Assembly: GCF_000183725.1 (NCBI RefSeq)
Contig: NC_014762.1
Coordinates: 186,001 to 250,000 of the forward strand
Length of the DNA: 64,000 nt
Origin: Sulfuricurvum kujiense DSM 16994
GTDB lineage: Bacteria > Campylobacterota > Campylobacteria > Campylobacterales > Sulfurimonadaceae
Direction: 5' to 3'
The notes under the pieces were generated by a model. That model ran no database searches, was not told the DNA's origin, and worked only from the letters and a program-made list of their open reading frames with translations. A program made the position numbers and the translations under genes. Below are positions 27,101-36,243 of this stretch, piece by piece. Each line of letters begins with the position of its first letter. Positions within the stretch are counted from its first letter, which is position 1.

Positions 27101-27871
27101 ATGATTAGAGCAGGTGTATTTGGCGCTGGCGGGCGTGTTGGAAAACTGTTGATCGAAGATTTGCATAATGAAAATGAAATCTCATTGGGTGCAGTTTATG
27201 TCCGTAATGAACTCAATTTTTCCATCGACCCTTCGGTGTTAGTAACCAATGATATGGCGACATTGCTGAAAGGGAGTGATGTTATTATCGATTTTTCATT
27301 GCCCGAAGCGACACAGCTTTTACTGGAACAGGCAATTGAGCACCCTACGCCGCTGGTGATAGGCACAACTGGGATGGATGTACACCAAATGAATTTGCTG
27401 AAATCTGCAAGCGAGTCAATGCCGATTTTATATGCTACGAACATGTCGTTGGGGGTCGCTCTTCTGAATAAATTGGTTCATATGGCGGCCAAAACGCTTG
27501 AGGGTTTTGATATCGAGATTGTAGAGCAGCATCATCGCCATAAAAAAGATGCTCCGAGTGGAACGGCACTTACCCTTGCCCATTCAGCGGCAGCAGGACG
27601 GAATCTCGATCTTGATGCCGTTCGTGTCAGCGGACGTAACGGGAATATCGGTGAGCGAACCAAAGACGAGATTGCGGTCATGGCATTGCGCGGGGGAGAT
27701 ATCGTCGGTCGTCATACGGTCGGCTTTTACAATGACGGAGAGTTTGTAGAGTTGCACCATACGGCAACGAGTCGAAATACTTTCTCAAAAGGTGCTATTC
27801 GTGCCGCAAAATGGCTGGTCGGAAAACCCAACGGCCTTTACAGTATCCAAGACTGTTTAGAACTAGCATAA
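27101..27871 (+). CDS. dapB: 4-hydroxy-tetrahydrodipicolinate reductase
   Basis: 256 residues. NAD(P)H-dependent step of lysine and diaminopimelate synthesis. The Rossmann motif [13 protein letters not shown] starts the protein, IGTTGM is in the middle, and the catalytic and substrate motif [19 protein letters not shown] is intact. The frame is open from a TTG at 27092, but AGGG then lies too close; the ATG at 27101 is preferred. purF follows after ten bases, so the two are likely co-transcribed. Confidence 0.96.
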   Translation: MIRAGVFGAGGRVGKLLIEDLHNENEISLGAVYVRNELNFSIDPSVLVTNDMATLLKGSDVIIDFSLPEATQLLLEQAIEHPTPLVIGTTGMDVHQMNLLKSASESMPILYATNMSLGVALLNKLVHMAAKTLEGFDIEIVEQHHRHKKDAPSGTALTLAHSAAAGRNLDLDAVRVSGRNGNIGERTKDEIAVMALRGGDIVGRHTVGFYNDGEFVELHHTATSRNTFSKGAIRAAKWLVGKPNGLYSIQDCLELA

Positions 27872-27881
27872 GGAAACAAAA

Positions 27882-29231
27882 GTGCGTAGCTTAAATGAAA
27901 AATGTGCAGTAGTCGGAATTTTCGACCATCCGGAAGCCTCAAAATTGGCTTATTTTTCCCTCCATGCCCTTCAGCACCGTGGGCAGGAAGCAGCCGGAAT
28001 CAGTACCGGAGACGGTGAAAAACTTTATACGATTAAAGACCGCGGGTTGGTAACGCAGGTATTTGATACTCAAAAACTCAATACCCTCAAAGGGCATATG
28101 GCAATCGGGCATACTCGTTATTCTACAGCGGGTGATGATTCGATCCTCGATGCACAGCCGGTATTTGCCCGCTACGATTTGGGTGAAATGTCGATTGTTC
28201 ACAACGGAAATCTCACCAATGCCAAAGAAGTTAGGGATGCGTTGATCAAAAAAGGGGCGATTTTTCAAACCTATATGGATACGGAAAATCTGATCCATTT
28301 GATTGCTAAAAGTGACCAGCACCATTTGACCGATCGAATCATTGATGCGGTCAAAAAGATCGAGGGTGCGTATTCGCTTGTGTTCTTGAGCCGTACGAAA
28401 ATGTTTGCAATGCGCGATCCGCACGGATTCCGTCCGCTCAGTCTCGGACGTGTCGGGGACGGATATGTGGTTGCTTCTGAAACGTGTGCGTTTGATTTGA
28501 TCGGTGCGGAATACATTCGCGACGTTGAACCGGGCGAACTGTTGATTTTTGAAAAAGGGAAAGCTCCTAAATCTATCAAAGTATTTGAGCCTACTCCTAA
28601 ACATTGTATTTTTGAATACGTCTATTTCGCCCGCCCGGATTCAAACGTATATAACCAAAATGTTTATGAAATGCGTAAAGCGATGGGGAAAGCATTGGCG
28701 CAAGAGCAACCGATCGAAGCCGATATGGTAGTCCCGGTACCTGATGGCGGAGTCCCGGCAGCCATCGGTTACTCGCAACAAAGCGGAATTCCGTTTGAGA
28801 TGGCAATCATGCGTAACCATTATATCGGGCGCACGTTTATCGAACCTACACAAGAGATGCGGGATTTGAAAGTTAAAATGAAACTTTCTCCGATCAATGA
28901 TCTTATTCGCGGTAAGCGGTTGATTGTTATTGATGACTCTATCGTACGCGGAACGACCAGCCGTCAAATCGTCCGTATGCTTAAAGCGGCCGGGGCGAGT
29001 GAAGTGCATATGCGTATTTCCAGCCCGCCGACGACTGATCCGTGCTACTATGGCGTCGATACCCCCGATAAAGAGAAACTGATTGCGGCCAATATGACCA
29101 ACGAAGAGATATGCGCGTTCATTGAGGCCGATTCGTTAGGCTATCTGAGCAATGAAGCACTTTTGGCGAGTGTTAACGGCAAGGAAGAGAACTACTGTAC
29201 AGCTTGTTTCACCGGCAAGTACATTATTTAA
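27882..29231 (+). CDS. purF: Amidophosphoribosyltransferase
   Basis: 449 residues, GTG start after AAGGAAACAAAA. First committed step of purine synthesis: glutamine plus PRPP to phosphoribosylamine. The N-terminal nucleophile is Cys8 (MRSLNEKCAVVGIF), so seven residues form a propeptide. GHTRYSTAGDD and HNGNLTNA belong to the glutaminase part, and LIVIDDSIVRGTTSRQIVRM is the PRPP-binding loop. Cysteines near the C-terminus (NYCTACFTGKY) suggest an iron-sulfur cluster as in the Bacillus-type enzyme. Confidence 0.97.
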   Translation: MRSLNEKCAVVGIFDHPEASKLAYFSLHALQHRGQEAAGISTGDGEKLYTIKDRGLVTQVFDTQKLNTLKGHMAIGHTRYSTAGDDSILDAQPVFARYDLGEMSIVHNGNLTNAKEVRDALIKKGAIFQTYMDTENLIHLIAKSDQHHLTDRIIDAVKKIEGAYSLVFLSRTKMFAMRDPHGFRPLSLGRVGDGYVVASETCAFDLIGAEYIRDVEPGELLIFEKGKAPKSIKVFEPTPKHCIFEYVYFARPDSNVYNQNVYEMRKAMGKALAQEQPIEADMVVPVPDGGVPAAIGYSQQSGIPFEMAIMRNHYIGRTFIEPTQEMRDLKVKMKLSPINDLIRGKRLIVIDDSIVRGTTSRQIVRMLKAAGASEVHMRISSPPTTDPCYYGVDTPDKEKLIAANMTNEEICAFIEADSLGYLSNEALLASVNGKEENYCTACFTGKYII

Positions 29232-29238
29232 TGCTATA

Positions 29239-29284
29239 CATTAAAACGAACTCGTCCGTTTTAATGGCAGGGACATTTGTCCCT
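29239..29284 (+). terminator. Two consecutive hairpins after purF
   Basis: First hairpin: a perfect 10-base stem CATTAAAACG / CGTTTTAATG (29239-29248 with 29257-29266) around an eight-base loop. Second: AGGGAC / GTCCCT (29269-29274 with 29279-29284) around ATTT. Neither is followed by a long T run. Together they probably end the dapB-purF transcript or protect its 3' end. Confidence 0.5.
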
Positions 29285-29346
29285 TGCATCCCCCTAAAGC
29301 TAGAAAAAACAGAGTTTTTTGAGAAGTGTAAGGCAATGAATTTTTA

Positions 29347-30309
29347 ATGCGTACTCAAATTTTTACATTCGGGCAATATCTGCATCGCCGTTTCGGGGCA
29401 AAAGTTTCAAAGGTCCCCGTATCAATTTCGGGATTCACCTGCCCTAATATAGACGGCAGTGTTGCCAAAGGTGGATGTACTTTTTGTGAAAATGATTCTT
29501 TTAGCCCAAGCTTGGATCGAGCACGCGAACTAAAGGGATTTTATCTCAATCTTCAATCAACCTCCAACCCTCATTTAGAAAAACAGCTACAGCAGCTTGA
29601 ATGGCAATTTCAAGCCCTTTCATCTCGTTTGAGTGATGAAAATAATGCCCAGAAGTTTTTAGTCTATTTTCAGAGTTTTACCAACACTTACGCTCCTCTG
29701 GAAACACTCAAAGCCCTTTATGAAAAAGCGCTGACATTCGATAATGTAGTCGGACTTAGTATCGGAACCCGTTCGGACAGTATCAGTGATGAGACATTTG
29801 AATATTTGGCTGACCTTTCGCAAAAGACGGAAATATGGATTGAGTTCGGGATCCAGTCCATTTATGATACTACGTTGGAACGTATCAATCGGGGACATGA
29901 CAGCGCCAATGTAAAAGAGGCGATACGAAAAGCAAAATCGTATGGACTGAATGTTTGCGGACATCTGATTTTCGGTCTTCCGGGCGAAACGAAAGAGATG
30001 ATGCTGGAAACCGCGAAAGAGGCGTATGCGCTCGGTATCGATTCGGTTAAATATCATCCTTTGTATGTCGTAAAACGGACGGCTTTGGCAAATGAGTATG
30101 CACGGGGCGAGTTTGAACCGATAGACGAAGAGCTTTATTTAGAAGTTCTAAGAGAAGCGATCGTATTAAAACCGTCCCATGTCAGTGTCCAGCGCATCAG
30201 CGCCGGTATCGGTGATGAGAGCTTGATTGCTCCGCAATGGTGCAAAGATAAAAATAGGCAACTCCGCTCCATCAATAAAGCGCTAGAATCGGTTGGCCTA
30301 AAATACTAG
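29347..30309 (+). CDS. Radical SAM protein, TIGR01212 (YhcC) family
   Basis: 320 residues. The cluster motif is C-x11-C-x2-C (TCPNIDGSVAKGGCTFCEND), as in the TIGR01212/YhcC group, and later motifs GLSIGTRSDS, WIEFGIQSIYDTTLERINRG and NVCGHLIFGLPGET are typical. The substrate is unknown. Translation start is odd: a three-codon ORF (ATG at 29336) ends in TAATG at the start codon, and the nearest AAGG is rather far upstream. It converges with the DUF2393 gene eight bases away. Confidence 0.9.
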   Translation: MRTQIFTFGQYLHRRFGAKVSKVPVSISGFTCPNIDGSVAKGGCTFCENDSFSPSLDRARELKGFYLNLQSTSNPHLEKQLQQLEWQFQALSSRLSDENNAQKFLVYFQSFTNTYAPLETLKALYEKALTFDNVVGLSIGTRSDSISDETFEYLADLSQKTEIWIEFGIQSIYDTTLERINRGHDSANVKEAIRKAKSYGLNVCGHLIFGLPGETKEMMLETAKEAYALGIDSVKYHPLYVVKRTALANEYARGEFEPIDEELYLEVLREAIVLKPSHVSVQRISAGIGDESLIAPQWCKDKNRQLRSINKALESVGLKY

Positions 30310-30316
30310 CATATGC

Positions 30317-30856
30317 TTAATAGGCTGCTTTTGCCGTGACATCAAACGTAGCGTGTTTAAAGTATGACGGGTATTTCATAATAATCGTAAAGGGCTTTGC
30401 CTTTCCAGGATTTAAATAATCAGCGACAAGTTCCTCTTTTTCGACTGTCTGGCGTTTAAAATTAGGATTGTCTCCCTCATATATTTGGGCAAAAACGGAT
30501 GGCTGTGTAAATAAAGATTGCTTCCCGCCGACTCCGCCATGAGAGTTGATCAGTTTGACGGTAGCGATGACATTGGCTACCGGATAGTTTCCGACATTGC
30601 GTACGATCCCTTTGAGAACAATCTGTTCAGATTGATAAAAGCGCTCCTGATCCAGTTGAGAGACTTCCACGATATAGACATTTTCATTAATAGATCTCCA
30701 GGTAAAAAATCCAATCAGCATAAGAGTAAGAGATATTGTAGTAAAAACTGAAAATTTGGAGTTTGTACGAAGGGAGACAAGAAATCCAATCAGTAATAGA
30801 AGTATTAAAACGGCAATTAAAAGATAATGCCAAATAGTTAACGGGCTCATCGACAT
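30317..30856 (-). CDS. DUF2393-family membrane protein (second of a tandem pair)
   Basis: 179 residues. Two N-terminal membrane spans (LLIAVLILLLLIGFLV and FTTISLTLMLIGFF) are followed by an outward-facing beta-type domain (from about residue 55) with VEVSQLDQERFYQSEQIVLK and a late NPGKAKPFTIIMKYP. This layout fits DUF2393, a family seen mainly in Campylobacterota and without known function. It overlaps the upstream paralogue by ten bases and is the last gene of the hisIE operon. Confidence 0.75.
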   Translation of the reverse strand: MSMSPLTIWHYLLIAVLILLLLIGFLVSLRTNSKFSVFTTISLTLMLIGFFTWRSINENVYIVEVSQLDQERFYQSEQIVLKGIVRNVGNYPVANVIATVKLINSHGGVGGKQSLFTQPSVFAQIYEGDNPNFKRQTVEKEELVADYLNPGKAKPFTIIMKYPSYFKHATFDVTAKAAY

Positions 30857-31362
30857 TCCGCCTTTATAGTGATATTGTAGTCTTTAGTATATCGGAACGG
30901 TTCAACAAAAAGTTTAAACGGTTTTGATTCGCCCGGAGGGATAGGCTTGATAAACTTTTGTGAGGATTTTTTAAAAGGAACGTAGGGATAAACACGATCC
31001 AAATATTTATTGTGAGTCACTTTATAGACGCCTGTAGTAATGGTGCACTCCTTAAAAGAGCGTTTTGATGTGTTGTTGATATCGCCTTTAATCAAAAGGG
31101 CTTCCGTATATTGAAGCGCTTTCACTTCATGAAGAATGATTTTATTTTTAAAAAGGTATTTATGCAGTTGAATATACCCTGCAACAGATCCTGCGGTTAG
31201 CGTTCCGAACGCTAAGACAACAAAAAGAACCGCTAAAGCCATTTTGTGGCGAAGGGCGATGGCCAATACCAAAAATAAAAGAAATAAAATAAAAATTCCT
31301 CCGAAAAGGAGGTAATCGTAGATGATGAGGTGGTGTATAAAATCGATTATTTTTGTTTTCAT
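30847..31362 (-). CDS. DUF2393-family membrane protein (first of a tandem pair)
   Basis: 171 residues. Two membrane spans (YLLFGGIFILFLLFLVLAIA and ALAVLFVVLAFGTLTAGSVA) and a C-terminal beta-type domain with EVKALQYTEALLIKGDIN and PPGESKPFKLFVEP. It has the same plan as the downstream gene, so the two arose by duplication. The ATG overlaps the hisIE stop (ATGA), giving translational coupling. The function is unknown; the link to histidine synthesis may be only positional. Confidence 0.75.
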   Translation of the reverse strand: MKTKIIDFIHHLIIYDYLLFGGIFILFLLFLVLAIALRHKMALAVLFVVLAFGTLTAGSVAGYIQLHKYLFKNKIILHEVKALQYTEALLIKGDINNTSKRSFKECTITTGVYKVTHNKYLDRVYPYVPFKKSSQKFIKPIPPGESKPFKLFVEPFRYTKDYNITIKAECR

Positions 31363-32033
31363 TGTTCCCGCGAGTTTTTCTCCGCAATCCCACTCATCCC
31401 AAATCGTCGGGCAAGCTCTTGTTTGATACGATCGGGAGATATATTTTTATGTCCGAGTGCTACTAAGACGTGATACACTAAATCGGCACATTCATAAATA
31501 ATTTCATCTTCGTTGCCGTCTTTGATCGCAAAACTAAACTCTCCTGCCTCTTCGACTACTTTTTTAAGGATGGTGTTGTCCCCTTTGCTGAGCAGTTTAG
31601 CTGTCCAAGAGGTAGAGGGGTCAGCATTTTTACGTGACAAGATGGTGTGATAAAGTTCATCAATGATACCGTAAGTCGCCGCTGTATCGATTAGGGGCCG
31701 GCTAATCGCCTCACCGCTTTCGATATTGGTAAAGAAACACGATTTGCGTCCGGTATGGCAGGCCACCCCTTCTTGGCGGACAATCAGCAAGAGGGTGTCG
31801 TTATCGCAATCGAGCAAGAATTGTTCGATATGCTGAAGATGTCCGCTGGACTCCCCTTTTTTCCAAAGCCGTTTTTTGGAGCGGGAATAATAGTGAGCGA
31901 TCCGCGTCGATAAAGAGAGCTCCAATGCTTCGCGGTTCATATAGGCCATCATCAAGACTTCCAGTGTCGTGGAGTCTTGAACGATTACGGGAAGAAGTTC
32001 CGATTTTTGCCAATCGATAAGGTCGAGATTCAT
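31359..32033 (-). CDS. hisIE: Bifunctional phosphoribosyl-AMP cyclohydrolase / phosphoribosyl-ATP pyrophosphatase
   Basis: 224 residues. Catalyses the second and third steps of histidine synthesis. The HisI domain (about 1-115) has VLMMAYMNREAL, YYSRSKKRLWKKGESSGH and the zinc motif GVACHTGRKSCFF; the HisE domain (about 125-215) has the acidic metal site VEEAGEFSFAIKDGNEDEII and ECADLVYHVLV. AAAAGG lies seven bases before the ATG. First gene of an operon with two DUF2393 genes; no other his gene is close. Confidence 0.97.
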   Translation of the reverse strand: MNLDLIDWQKSELLPVIVQDSTTLEVLMMAYMNREALELSLSTRIAHYYSRSKKRLWKKGESSGHLQHIEQFLLDCDNDTLLLIVRQEGVACHTGRKSCFFTNIESGEAISRPLIDTAATYGIIDELYHTILSRKNADPSTSWTAKLLSKGDNTILKKVVEEAGEFSFAIKDGNEDEIIYECADLVYHVLVALGHKNISPDRIKQELARRFGMSGIAEKNSREQ

Positions 32034-32050
32034 GGGGTTGCCTTTTAAGG

Positions 32051-32086
32051 GTTTCTTTGGTGTTCACGAATGGATACCAAAGAAAC
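32051..32086. repeat. Long inverted repeat between hisIE and the SPFH gene
   Basis: GTTTCTTTGGT (32051-32061) and its exact complement ACCAAAGAAAC (32076-32086) flank 14 bases. It partly overlaps the terminator hairpin of the SPFH gene, so the two folds exclude each other. It may be part of the same end signal. Confidence 0.5.
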
Positions 32087-32102
32087 TCTCCGAAAGGAGA
32101 GT
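32085..32102 (-). terminator. Terminator of the SPFH-protein gene
   Basis: A seven-base stem ACTCTCC / GGAGAGT with a four-base loop lies one base past the stop codon and is followed on the minus strand by TTCTTTGG. A compact intrinsic terminator; it separates the gene from hisIE. Confidence 0.6.
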
Positions 32103-32103
32103 G

Positions 32104-33141
32104 TTATTTCGTGGAAGAAATCTTTTGTCCATCGCCTGTTTTGGTATCGAGCCAAATATTTGGGGTAGAACCCCCCGGTGTCAGGAAAATTTTGGCGTCT
32201 TTATTTTCTTTCAGTGCTTCATTGAATTTGCCTTGCACTTGGATTTGCTCCAGCTTTAACAGTCCCGGAGTAAGGGAAGAACCGATCAGTCGGTTGGCTT
32301 TGGCTTGAGCTTCGGCTTGGATAGTGATCGCATTTGCGGTTCCTTGCGCTTCCGTCTCTTTTTTGAATGCTTCTTGTTTTGCCCGTTCTACATCTTGTTG
32401 AGCTCGTTCGACCTCTTGTTTAGCTACTTGGACACGTTCAATCTGATCTTTTACTTTTTGAGGAAGCCCGATTTCACGGAGCTGGATCGACTCAAGCTGG
32501 GCAGGAGCATTTTTCTGCCCCTCTACGGTATTGCGGATTCCGACTTCGATTTTTTGGGCAATGGCATTGCGCATAATCGGCAAATTTTCCGCTTCATATT
32601 GACCGACGACATTTCGGACGATATCACGGGCTACCGGATCGATGATTTTGTCTTCCCAGCTAAATCCCCAGTTTGAGATCGTTTGTGCAGCCACTTGCGG
32701 ATTAAGACGGTACTGAACCGTTAATTCAATAGTGACGGGAAGCCCCCGTTTGTCCAAAACGGTAATAGCCGGTTTGAGGACGATGCCATCCCCCGCTGTC
32801 GAAGCACGATCGATTTTATCGGCATAGTTGATGATACGCACTTTGGTATCGACGAGATAGACTTTTTGGATAAACGGAATAAGAAAATGAAGTCCCGGCA
32901 ATAAAGCCCGTTCTTCGTATTTCCCGTTCGTCGAAAGAATACCGCGTTCCCCCTCGGTGATAATGATGAACGGCTTCGCTAAAACAAGGAGCAAAAGGAT
33001 TCCGCCGATGATCCATAACATTCCGGCTTTTTGCCCGCTTAGGTTAAAGTCCATTTTTGGCGGTTTCGGAGACTGAAATCCGCCCCCTCGGTTTGCCTCA
33101 TTTTTTTTCTTATTAAAATAGTCGTTCATGTCACTAGCCAT
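32104..33141 (-). CDS. SPFH/prohibitin-family membrane protein (HflK-like)
   Basis: 345 residues. A basic, glycine-rich cytoplasmic N-terminus, one membrane span (GMLWIIGGILLLLVLAKPFI), the SPFH domain (about 60-235, with EGERGILSTNGKYEERALLPGL cut by its usual turn), then a coiled coil rich in E, Q, A and R (about 235-300) and a C-terminal LEQIQVQGKFNEAL region. Such proteins form ring assemblies around membrane proteases or other complexes. AAGGAAAATT precedes the first ATG. Unlike hflK/hflC it is a single gene. Confidence 0.88.
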   Translation of the reverse strand: MASDMNDYFNKKKNEANRGGGFQSPKPPKMDFNLSGQKAGMLWIIGGILLLLVLAKPFIIITEGERGILSTNGKYEERALLPGLHFLIPFIQKVYLVDTKVRIINYADKIDRASTAGDGIVLKPAITVLDKRGLPVTIELTVQYRLNPQVAAQTISNWGFSWEDKIIDPVARDIVRNVVGQYEAENLPIMRNAIAQKIEVGIRNTVEGQKNAPAQLESIQLREIGLPQKVKDQIERVQVAKQEVERAQQDVERAKQEAFKKETEAQGTANAITIQAEAQAKANRLIGSSLTPGLLKLEQIQVQGKFNEALKENKDAKIFLTPGGSTPNIWLDTKTGDGQKISSTK

Positions 33142-33195
33142 AATTTTCCTTTTTACTATAAAATCTTCGGTATTTATACCGGTAGATTTAGTGTT

Positions 33196-34116
33196 TTAAT
33201 TTATATACGTTAGGTAGTGGTCGTAATCCGGATTGCGTCCGTAGACGATATCAAAATAGCTGCTTTGGATTTTCTCCGTGATCGGCCCGCGTCCGCCGGC
33301 TCCTAAAACACGCGCGTCAACTTCGCGGACAGGGGTGATTTCAGCTGCAGTTCCGGTAAGGAATGCTTCATCGGCGATGTAGATTTCTTCGCGGCTGATG
33401 CGTCGGCGGGAGACGGTGTAACCCATTTTTTCTGCCATTTCGATAACCGTTTTTTGGGTGATTGACGCAAGCGAATTATCGTTTGGCGGAGTGATGATCT
33501 CTCCGTCTTTTATCATGAAAAATGAAGCTCCGCTCGCTTCGGCTACGTATCCTTCATCATCAAGGAGCAGTGCTTCGTCGTATCCCGCTTCAACCGCTTC
33601 AAATTTTGCCATTTGGCTGTTGAGATAGTTGGCAACCGCTTTGGCTTTACCCATATTCGATTTGTTATTCGGGCGGCTGAACGATGAGATTTTAAGACGG
33701 ATTCCCTTTTTCATCCCCTCTTCGCCGAGATAGGCGCCCCATTCCCATGCGGAAACGGCAACTTCAACCGGTGCTTCTTTGTGGTAAACACCCATAACAC
33801 CGTATCCGAGATAAACGATTGGACGGAGATAGACATTTTCGCCGGTAAATTCGTTGGCTTTTAACAACTCGATTTGAGCATGGTTGAGTTCTTCAACGGT
33901 GTACGGGACATTGATCAAGGTCATTTTTGCCGATTCGATCAGACGTTTGGTATGGTCGTTCAGACGAAAAATCGCATACCCTTTCGGGGTTTTGTATGCT
34001 TTAGTCCCTTCAATCGCACCGTTTCCGTAGTGCAGTGTATGGGAAAGGACGTGAATTTTCGCGTCATGCCATGGGAGCAGTTTACCGTTCATCCAAATAT
34101 ATTTGGCTTCATTCAT
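33196..34116 (-). CDS. ilvE: Branched-chain amino acid aminotransferase
   Basis: 306 residues, PLP fold type IV. Last step of valine, leucine and isoleucine synthesis. LSHTLHYGNGAIEGTKAYKT, LRPIVYLGYGVMGVY, the lysine region MGKAKAVANYLNSQMAKFEA, and GYVAEASGASFFMIKDGEI fit IlvE closely. The frame opens at a TTG five codons earlier, but GGAG lies nine bases before the ATG at 34116, so that start is chosen. Confidence 0.95.
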   Translation of the reverse strand: MNEAKYIWMNGKLLPWHDAKIHVLSHTLHYGNGAIEGTKAYKTPKGYAIFRLNDHTKRLIESAKMTLINVPYTVEELNHAQIELLKANEFTGENVYLRPIVYLGYGVMGVYHKEAPVEVAVSAWEWGAYLGEEGMKKGIRLKISSFSRPNNKSNMGKAKAVANYLNSQMAKFEAVEAGYDEALLLDDEGYVAEASGASFFMIKDGEIITPPNDNSLASITQKTVIEMAEKMGYTVSRRRISREEIYIADEAFLTGTAAEITPVREVDARVLGAGGRGPITEKIQSSYFDIVYGRNPDYDHYLTYIN

Positions 34117-34225
34117 AGGGAAGATCTCCAAAAGAAAAATTGGATGATTTTAGCGAAGATGTGATTTAAGGTTTATTAAGAGAAGGTTTACCCGCAGGGC
34201 ACTTTGCCCGCAGAGCGGGAAGCGT

Positions 34226-34675
34226 TTAATGCGAAGGGGTATTGATCATCCAGATTGAAAATATGTCGAGGTAGTCCCAAAAGGATTGGATATATTCGGG
34301 ATTAATCCCCTCCGCTTCGAGCGGAGGGAGGAGTTCGGCATAAAACTCCAGCCATCGGCGGCGGCCGTGCTCATCAATACGGAACGGGGCATGACGCCCG
34401 ACCATACGAGGCTCTCCGCGCGTTTGGGCAAAATAGTCCGGTCCCCCGCAGATTTGAATCAGAAAATCGGCGGCATGCTTTTTAGCATTGGCGAAATCTT
34501 CTTCGTCATTGACGGGAAATAAAAAAGCGATATCGCTGTTACGGATCTTCTCGTAGTGATCATCGACGAGTTTACGGAACCGTTCTTCTCCCACTTGGAA
34601 GAAAAATCCCGGATGGGGTTTGGTGACGGGAGGGCGTACGCCTAAAACACCGTCGGTAATTTTAAGTTCAAGCAT
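34226..34675 (-). CDS. Truncated hemoglobin, group II-like
   Basis: 149 residues. A 2-on-2 globin that binds heme and probably handles oxygen, nitric oxide or peroxide. The proximal-histidine region MVGRHAPFRIDEHGRRRWLE and the upstream CGGPDYFAQTRGEPR match the group II pattern; the C-terminal helix is FWDYLDIFSIWMIN. An N-terminal extension of about 30 residues precedes the globin core. The ATG at 34675 after AGAGG is preferred over the one at 34705. Between its stop and ilvE lie overlapping GC-rich hairpins (34187-34219) that may end transcription. Confidence 0.85.
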   Translation of the reverse strand: MLELKITDGVLGVRPPVTKPHPGFFFQVGEERFRKLVDDHYEKIRNSDIAFLFPVNDEEDFANAKKHAADFLIQICGGPDYFAQTRGEPRMVGRHAPFRIDEHGRRRWLEFYAELLPPLEAEGINPEYIQSFWDYLDIFSIWMINTPSH

Positions 34676-34772
34676 AATGGTCCTCTGCGTATTTTTGAGA
34701 CACATTCTAAAAGGTTCTTAAAAAGAAACTCCTTAAATATTTTGTTTCTCCCTCCTTTTAGGTGATGATTTG

Positions 34773-34778
34773 TATAAT
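34773..34778 (+). promoter_or_regulatory. -10 box of the aldehyde dehydrogenase operon
   Basis: TATAAT, 32 bases before the ATG at 34810; GGCGGAG lies just before the start codon. The region upstream is T-rich. Confidence 0.55.
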
Positions 34779-34809
34779 TGAAACATAATTAAATGGCGGA
34801 GACGATTTT

Positions 34810-36225
34810 ATGGATGCACACGTTTGGATGGGATCACGGCAGGTGGTTACACAAAGTTACAACGAACGTCTCAGCCCGTATGACGGACGTGTCGTTTCAC
34901 GTGCGGCCGAGTGCAGTGCAGATGATGCACGCCAAGCGCTCATAATTGCTCAAAATGCCTCTAAAATCGCAAAAAAAGTGGCTCTTCATCAGCGTTGCGC
35001 ATGGCTGCTGGATGTCGCATCAAAGCTCAAAGAGCAGCGCGAGGAATTTGCCAGAGTGTTGTGCGATGAGGTGGGTAAGCCGATTACCTACGCACGTATC
35101 GAAGTGGACCGCTGTATCGAGACGATTACCCTCTCTGCGGAGACGATGCGCACCATGCACGGAGAGAGTATCAATACCGATGCTATGCCGAGCGGAAGGG
35201 CCGCACACGCCTATTGGCGTCGGGAGGCGGCCGGAGTCGTAGTGGCGATTACCCCGTTTAATTTTCCGCTCAATCTTGTTGCTCACAAGCTCGCCCCCGC
35301 ATTGGTCGCGGGGAATGCAGTCGTGTTGAAACCGACGCCGGAAGCGCCGCTATGCGCGTACAAGCTGGCACAGCTTTTTATCGAAAGCCCTTACGCGACG
35401 CCCGATGCGCTTAGCGTCGTTTACGGTGATGCGGAGGTGGGAAGCGCGTTGGTCGGGAGCGATATCCCTCGTGTCATCAGTTTTACCGGATCGGTCGGGG
35501 TCGGAAATATCATAACCCGCAGTGCGGGAATTAAAAAAATCTCTCTCGAACTCGGCGGCAATGCGGCGACCTATATCGATACAAGCGCCGATTTGGAATA
35601 TGCCGCCGCGCGTTGTGCGATCGGTGCGTTTGTCAATTCGGGGCAGGTGTGTATTTCATTGCAGCGTATTTATGTTGACAGCTCTGTATATGATGAATTT
35701 GCTCTCAAAATGGCCGAAGCAACGTCCAAACTCGTCGTCGGATCACCCTATAACGACGATACGTTTTTAGGACCGCTGATCAATGACGAAGCGGCGTCAA
35801 GAGCTATGAGCTGGGTTGAAAGCGCCATCGAAGAGGGGGCACGTGCATTGACGCCGCCGAGATGTGAAGGACGCATTTTTTATCCGTGTGTCATGGCGGA
35901 TGTTACGGAGTCGATGAAAATCGTTTGCGAGGAAGTATTTGCGCCGATCGTGAGTCTGGTTCGGGTGGATGGAATTGATGATGCAATCACACGTATGAAC
36001 AATTCGCCGTATGGATTGCAGTTTTCGGTTTTTACCAATAACCTCTCTCATGCGACCAAAGCGATCGATGAACTCGATGCCGGCGGTGTCGTAATCAACG
36101 ATATGCCGACACTCCGTTTTGATATTCAACCTTACGGCGGTGTCAAGCTCAGCGGTGTAGGACGCGAAGGTCCCCGTTTTGCAATAGAAGAGTTTACGGA
36201 AATTAAGTCCATAGTCATACTATAA
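34810..36225 (+). CDS. NAD(P)-dependent aldehyde dehydrogenase
   Basis: 471 residues. Oxidises an aldehyde to its acid; substrate unknown. The general base Glu is in ISLELGGNAA, the nucleophile Cys in NSGQVCISLQR, and ITPFNFPLNLVAHKLAPAL with VLKPTPEAPL belongs to the cofactor site. CEEVFAPIVSLV and INNMP-like NDMPTLRFDIQPYGG complete the fold. The closest general type appears to be the lactaldehyde / non-phosphorylating glyceraldehyde-3-phosphate group. A peroxiredoxin gene follows after 18 bases, so both may answer carbonyl or oxidative stress. Confidence 0.92.
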   Translation: MDAHVWMGSRQVVTQSYNERLSPYDGRVVSRAAECSADDARQALIIAQNASKIAKKVALHQRCAWLLDVASKLKEQREEFARVLCDEVGKPITYARIEVDRCIETITLSAETMRTMHGESINTDAMPSGRAAHAYWRREAAGVVVAITPFNFPLNLVAHKLAPALVAGNAVVLKPTPEAPLCAYKLAQLFIESPYATPDALSVVYGDAEVGSALVGSDIPRVISFTGSVGVGNIITRSAGIKKISLELGGNAATYIDTSADLEYAAARCAIGAFVNSGQVCISLQRIYVDSSVYDEFALKMAEATSKLVVGSPYNDDTFLGPLINDEAASRAMSWVESAIEEGARALTPPRCEGRIFYPCVMADVTESMKIVCEEVFAPIVSLVRVDGIDDAITRMNNSPYGLQFSVFTNNLSHATKAIDELDAGGVVINDMPTLRFDIQPYGGVKLSGVGREGPRFAIEEFTEIKSIVIL

Positions 36226-36243
36226 AAAATAAAGGAATTAATA

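Noticed and set aside
27939-28604. 221-residue open frame opposite purF
   Set aside because: Overlaps a firm housekeeping gene; arginine/phenylalanine-rich composition is typical of an antisense shadow.
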